64,000 nucleotides of DNA, from NCBI GenBank assembly GCA_945860705.1, contig CAMART010000007.1, forward strand, positions 58,254 to 122,253, written 5' to 3'. The notes beneath the pieces were generated by a model. That model was not told where the DNA came from and made no database searches. It worked only from the letters and a program-made list of their open reading frames with translations. Position numbers and translations under genes: made by a program. Of the stretch, positions 62,852 to 64,000 are shown one piece after another (the first letter of the stretch is position 1; each line of letters opens with the position of its first letter). Origin of the DNA: Chitinophaga pinensis (GTDB lineage: Bacteria; Bacteroidota; Bacteroidia; Chitinophagales; CAMDFR01).

Positions 62852-62860
62852 TTATCCACA
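62852..62860 (+). other. isolated consensus DnaA box (TTATCCACA)
   Basis: TTATCCACA equals the E. coli consensus DnaA box. It is a single copy in the 135-bp region upstream of gyrA; no further box or AT-rich unwinding element is next to it, so an origin is not supported. It may be a regulatory DnaA site or chance. Confidence 0.35.
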
Positions 62861-62899
62861 ATTTATGGGTAAAAATAAATGAAATTTTATTGCTTTTTT

Positions 62900-64000
62900 T
62901 TATCTGATTAAAGTAATGCTTCCGGTATATTTTTTATCAGGAGGATTGTCGCTAGCGTTTTTTAATGTTAGGTAGTATACATATGTCCCTAAAGGTTGCT
63001 CTGCATCTTTAAATTTACCATTCCATCCTTTGGTTAAATCATTTGTAGAATATACTAATTCTCCCCATCTATTGAAAATAATAAATTCTTTCTCAGTATG
63101 ATTTCCAGTATAAAATATAGTTAACTCATCATTTTTACCATCGCTATTTGGTGTGAAAGCGTTTGGTATAGCTATATTGAAAGGTTGTAAAGTATCTATT
63201 TTAGGTATAACTACTATAGTGACACAGTCAGTATCTATACATCCATTTGAAGTCTCTCCATAAGCACAATAAGTGATATTGTCAGTTGCTGTAAATGTAG
63301 GATTATTAGAATTGATATTTGACAAACTTGTAGAAGGTGTCCATGTAATCGTATCTATAGTTGATAAAATAGCATTGAGTGTAACAAGTGTGCCTTCTAA
63401 AATTGTATCACTAGGCGCTGCATAGACTCCCAAATTTAAGGATTCTACTATATAATGTTAGCATTATCAGTGATTGTACAACCTATTCCATCTGTAGCTG
63501 TAGTAATAAAGTTGGTAGTATTTACTGGAGTCACATTTATAGAAGATGTATTATCACCAGAATTCCATGATATAGATAAAGGCGCTGTACCTGTATGAGT
63601 AGAAGTAAGCAATACGCTCTCGCCTTTGCAGATAGTAGTATCGCAACATACACTAAAAGTATGTGGAATATACAATCTACTCCCTTCTACTAAAGACAAA
63701 TCATAGAGCGAACCACCTATATCGCCATCTCTACCTCCATTGGAGAGTAATGCACAAGAGGGATGAGCACCTGCCCAACTAGTGATGCCTGTAGCTCCGC
63801 CTAGAGCCGTGAAATTGATACCTACAGGTGAAGTGGGAACGCTATACCAAACAGCACCACCACCACCACCAGGTCCCATGCATCTATTAGCTGCAGGATC
63901 AAAACCATTATTTACATTTCCGCCTTTTCCACCACTTACATTGATATTTAAGTTATTGGTAAAATATGTATTAGCTTTGATGATAACGGTACCACCACCA
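62900..64000 (-). CDS. T9SS type B (gliding-motility-associated) surface protein, frameshifted and cut by the window edge
   Basis: Two overlapping parts read as one gene. From the window edge, the reading frame is open to a TAG at about 63448-63450 and contains a glycine-rich MGPGGGGGAVW segment, then PKD/Ig-like domain sequence (ICKGESVLLTSTHTGTAPLSISW). From about 63448 down, the second frame reads V-E-S-L-N-L-G-V-Y and continues the Ig-like sequence, ending in a T9SS type B domain (IAIPNAFTPNSDGKND, FNRWGELVYSTND, GWNGKF, GTYVYYLTLK). Removing one TA from the ATATATAG run near 63449-63455 restores N-I-I-V-E-S-L in a single frame. So it is either a sequencing error, a pseudogene or a phase-variable site. 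The N-terminus lies outside the window. Such proteins are large surface adhesins. Confidence 0.8.

Noticed and set aside
62765..62899. Replication origin upstream of gyrA
   Set aside because: Only one DnaA box, no cluster and no AT-rich unwinding region beyond background, and no dnaA or dnaN gene nearby.

Overview
The window is AT-rich DNA (roughly one third G+C by eye) from a member of the Bacteroidota. The evidence is: secreted proteins with type IX secretion (T9SS) C-terminal sorting domains of both type A and the gliding-motility-associated type B; a TonB-dependent receptor with a carboxypeptidase-regulatory-like N-terminus followed by a DUF4249 lipoprotein; promoter -7 elements of the TAnnTTTG type; little Shine-Dalgarno sequence; and a CcmE with the CxxxY haem site. 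The family mix suggests an environmental Chitinophagales/Sphingobacteriales-like lineage. That placement is inference; no rRNA is present to fix it.

1-8.1 kb: a truncated rhomboid protease, rlmH, two lipocalin-like lipoproteins, a tRNA-Arg preceded by a broken copy of its own 5' half, ddl, a TonB-dependent receptor plus DUF4249 lipoprotein, and a small secreted protein with a metzincin zinc motif. Two intergenic stretches (583-929 and 7676-8134) hold elaborate inverted repeats. 8.1-16.5 kb: a CREST-family (alkaline ceramidase-like) membrane hydrolase, the cytochrome c maturation genes ccmE and ccmF, a DUF2520 protein, a UbiA prenyltransferase, maf, an aldehyde dehydrogenase and a Nudix hydrolase. 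16.5-31.8 kb: a two-gene cassette of unknown function (PD-(D/E)XK-like protein and LecA-like lectin), an ABC-F ATPase, dnaG, upp, a T9SS-exported PNGase F-like protein, purE-purK-coaE, acs, trxB and a homologue of eukaryotic sterol C14 reductase.

31.8-42.6 kb: a membrane protein, gpsA overlapping a PlsB-like acyltransferase (first steps of phospholipid synthesis), a nucleotidyltransferase, and a four-gene minus-strand operon for surface glycan or glycolipid assembly that includes a methyltransferase-GT2 fusion. 42.6-52.3 kb: mnmD, dnaK and assorted housekeeping or secreted genes. 52.4-58.8 kb: two divergent energy-transduction modules, exbB-exbD-tonB-like on the minus strand and exbB-exbD-exbD-tonB plus a separate exbD on the plus strand. 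These probably power the outer-membrane receptors. 58.9-64 kb: a TPR protein, gyrA, and the 3' part of a large T9SS type B surface protein that carries an apparent 2-bp frameshift and runs off the window.

Most of the window is chromosomal housekeeping; I see no prophage, integrase, transposase, CRISPR array or complete defence island. The most unusual items are the tRNA half-copy, the nuclease-like/lectin pair, the sterol reductase and ceramidase homologues, the structured intergenic elements, and the frameshifted adhesin.
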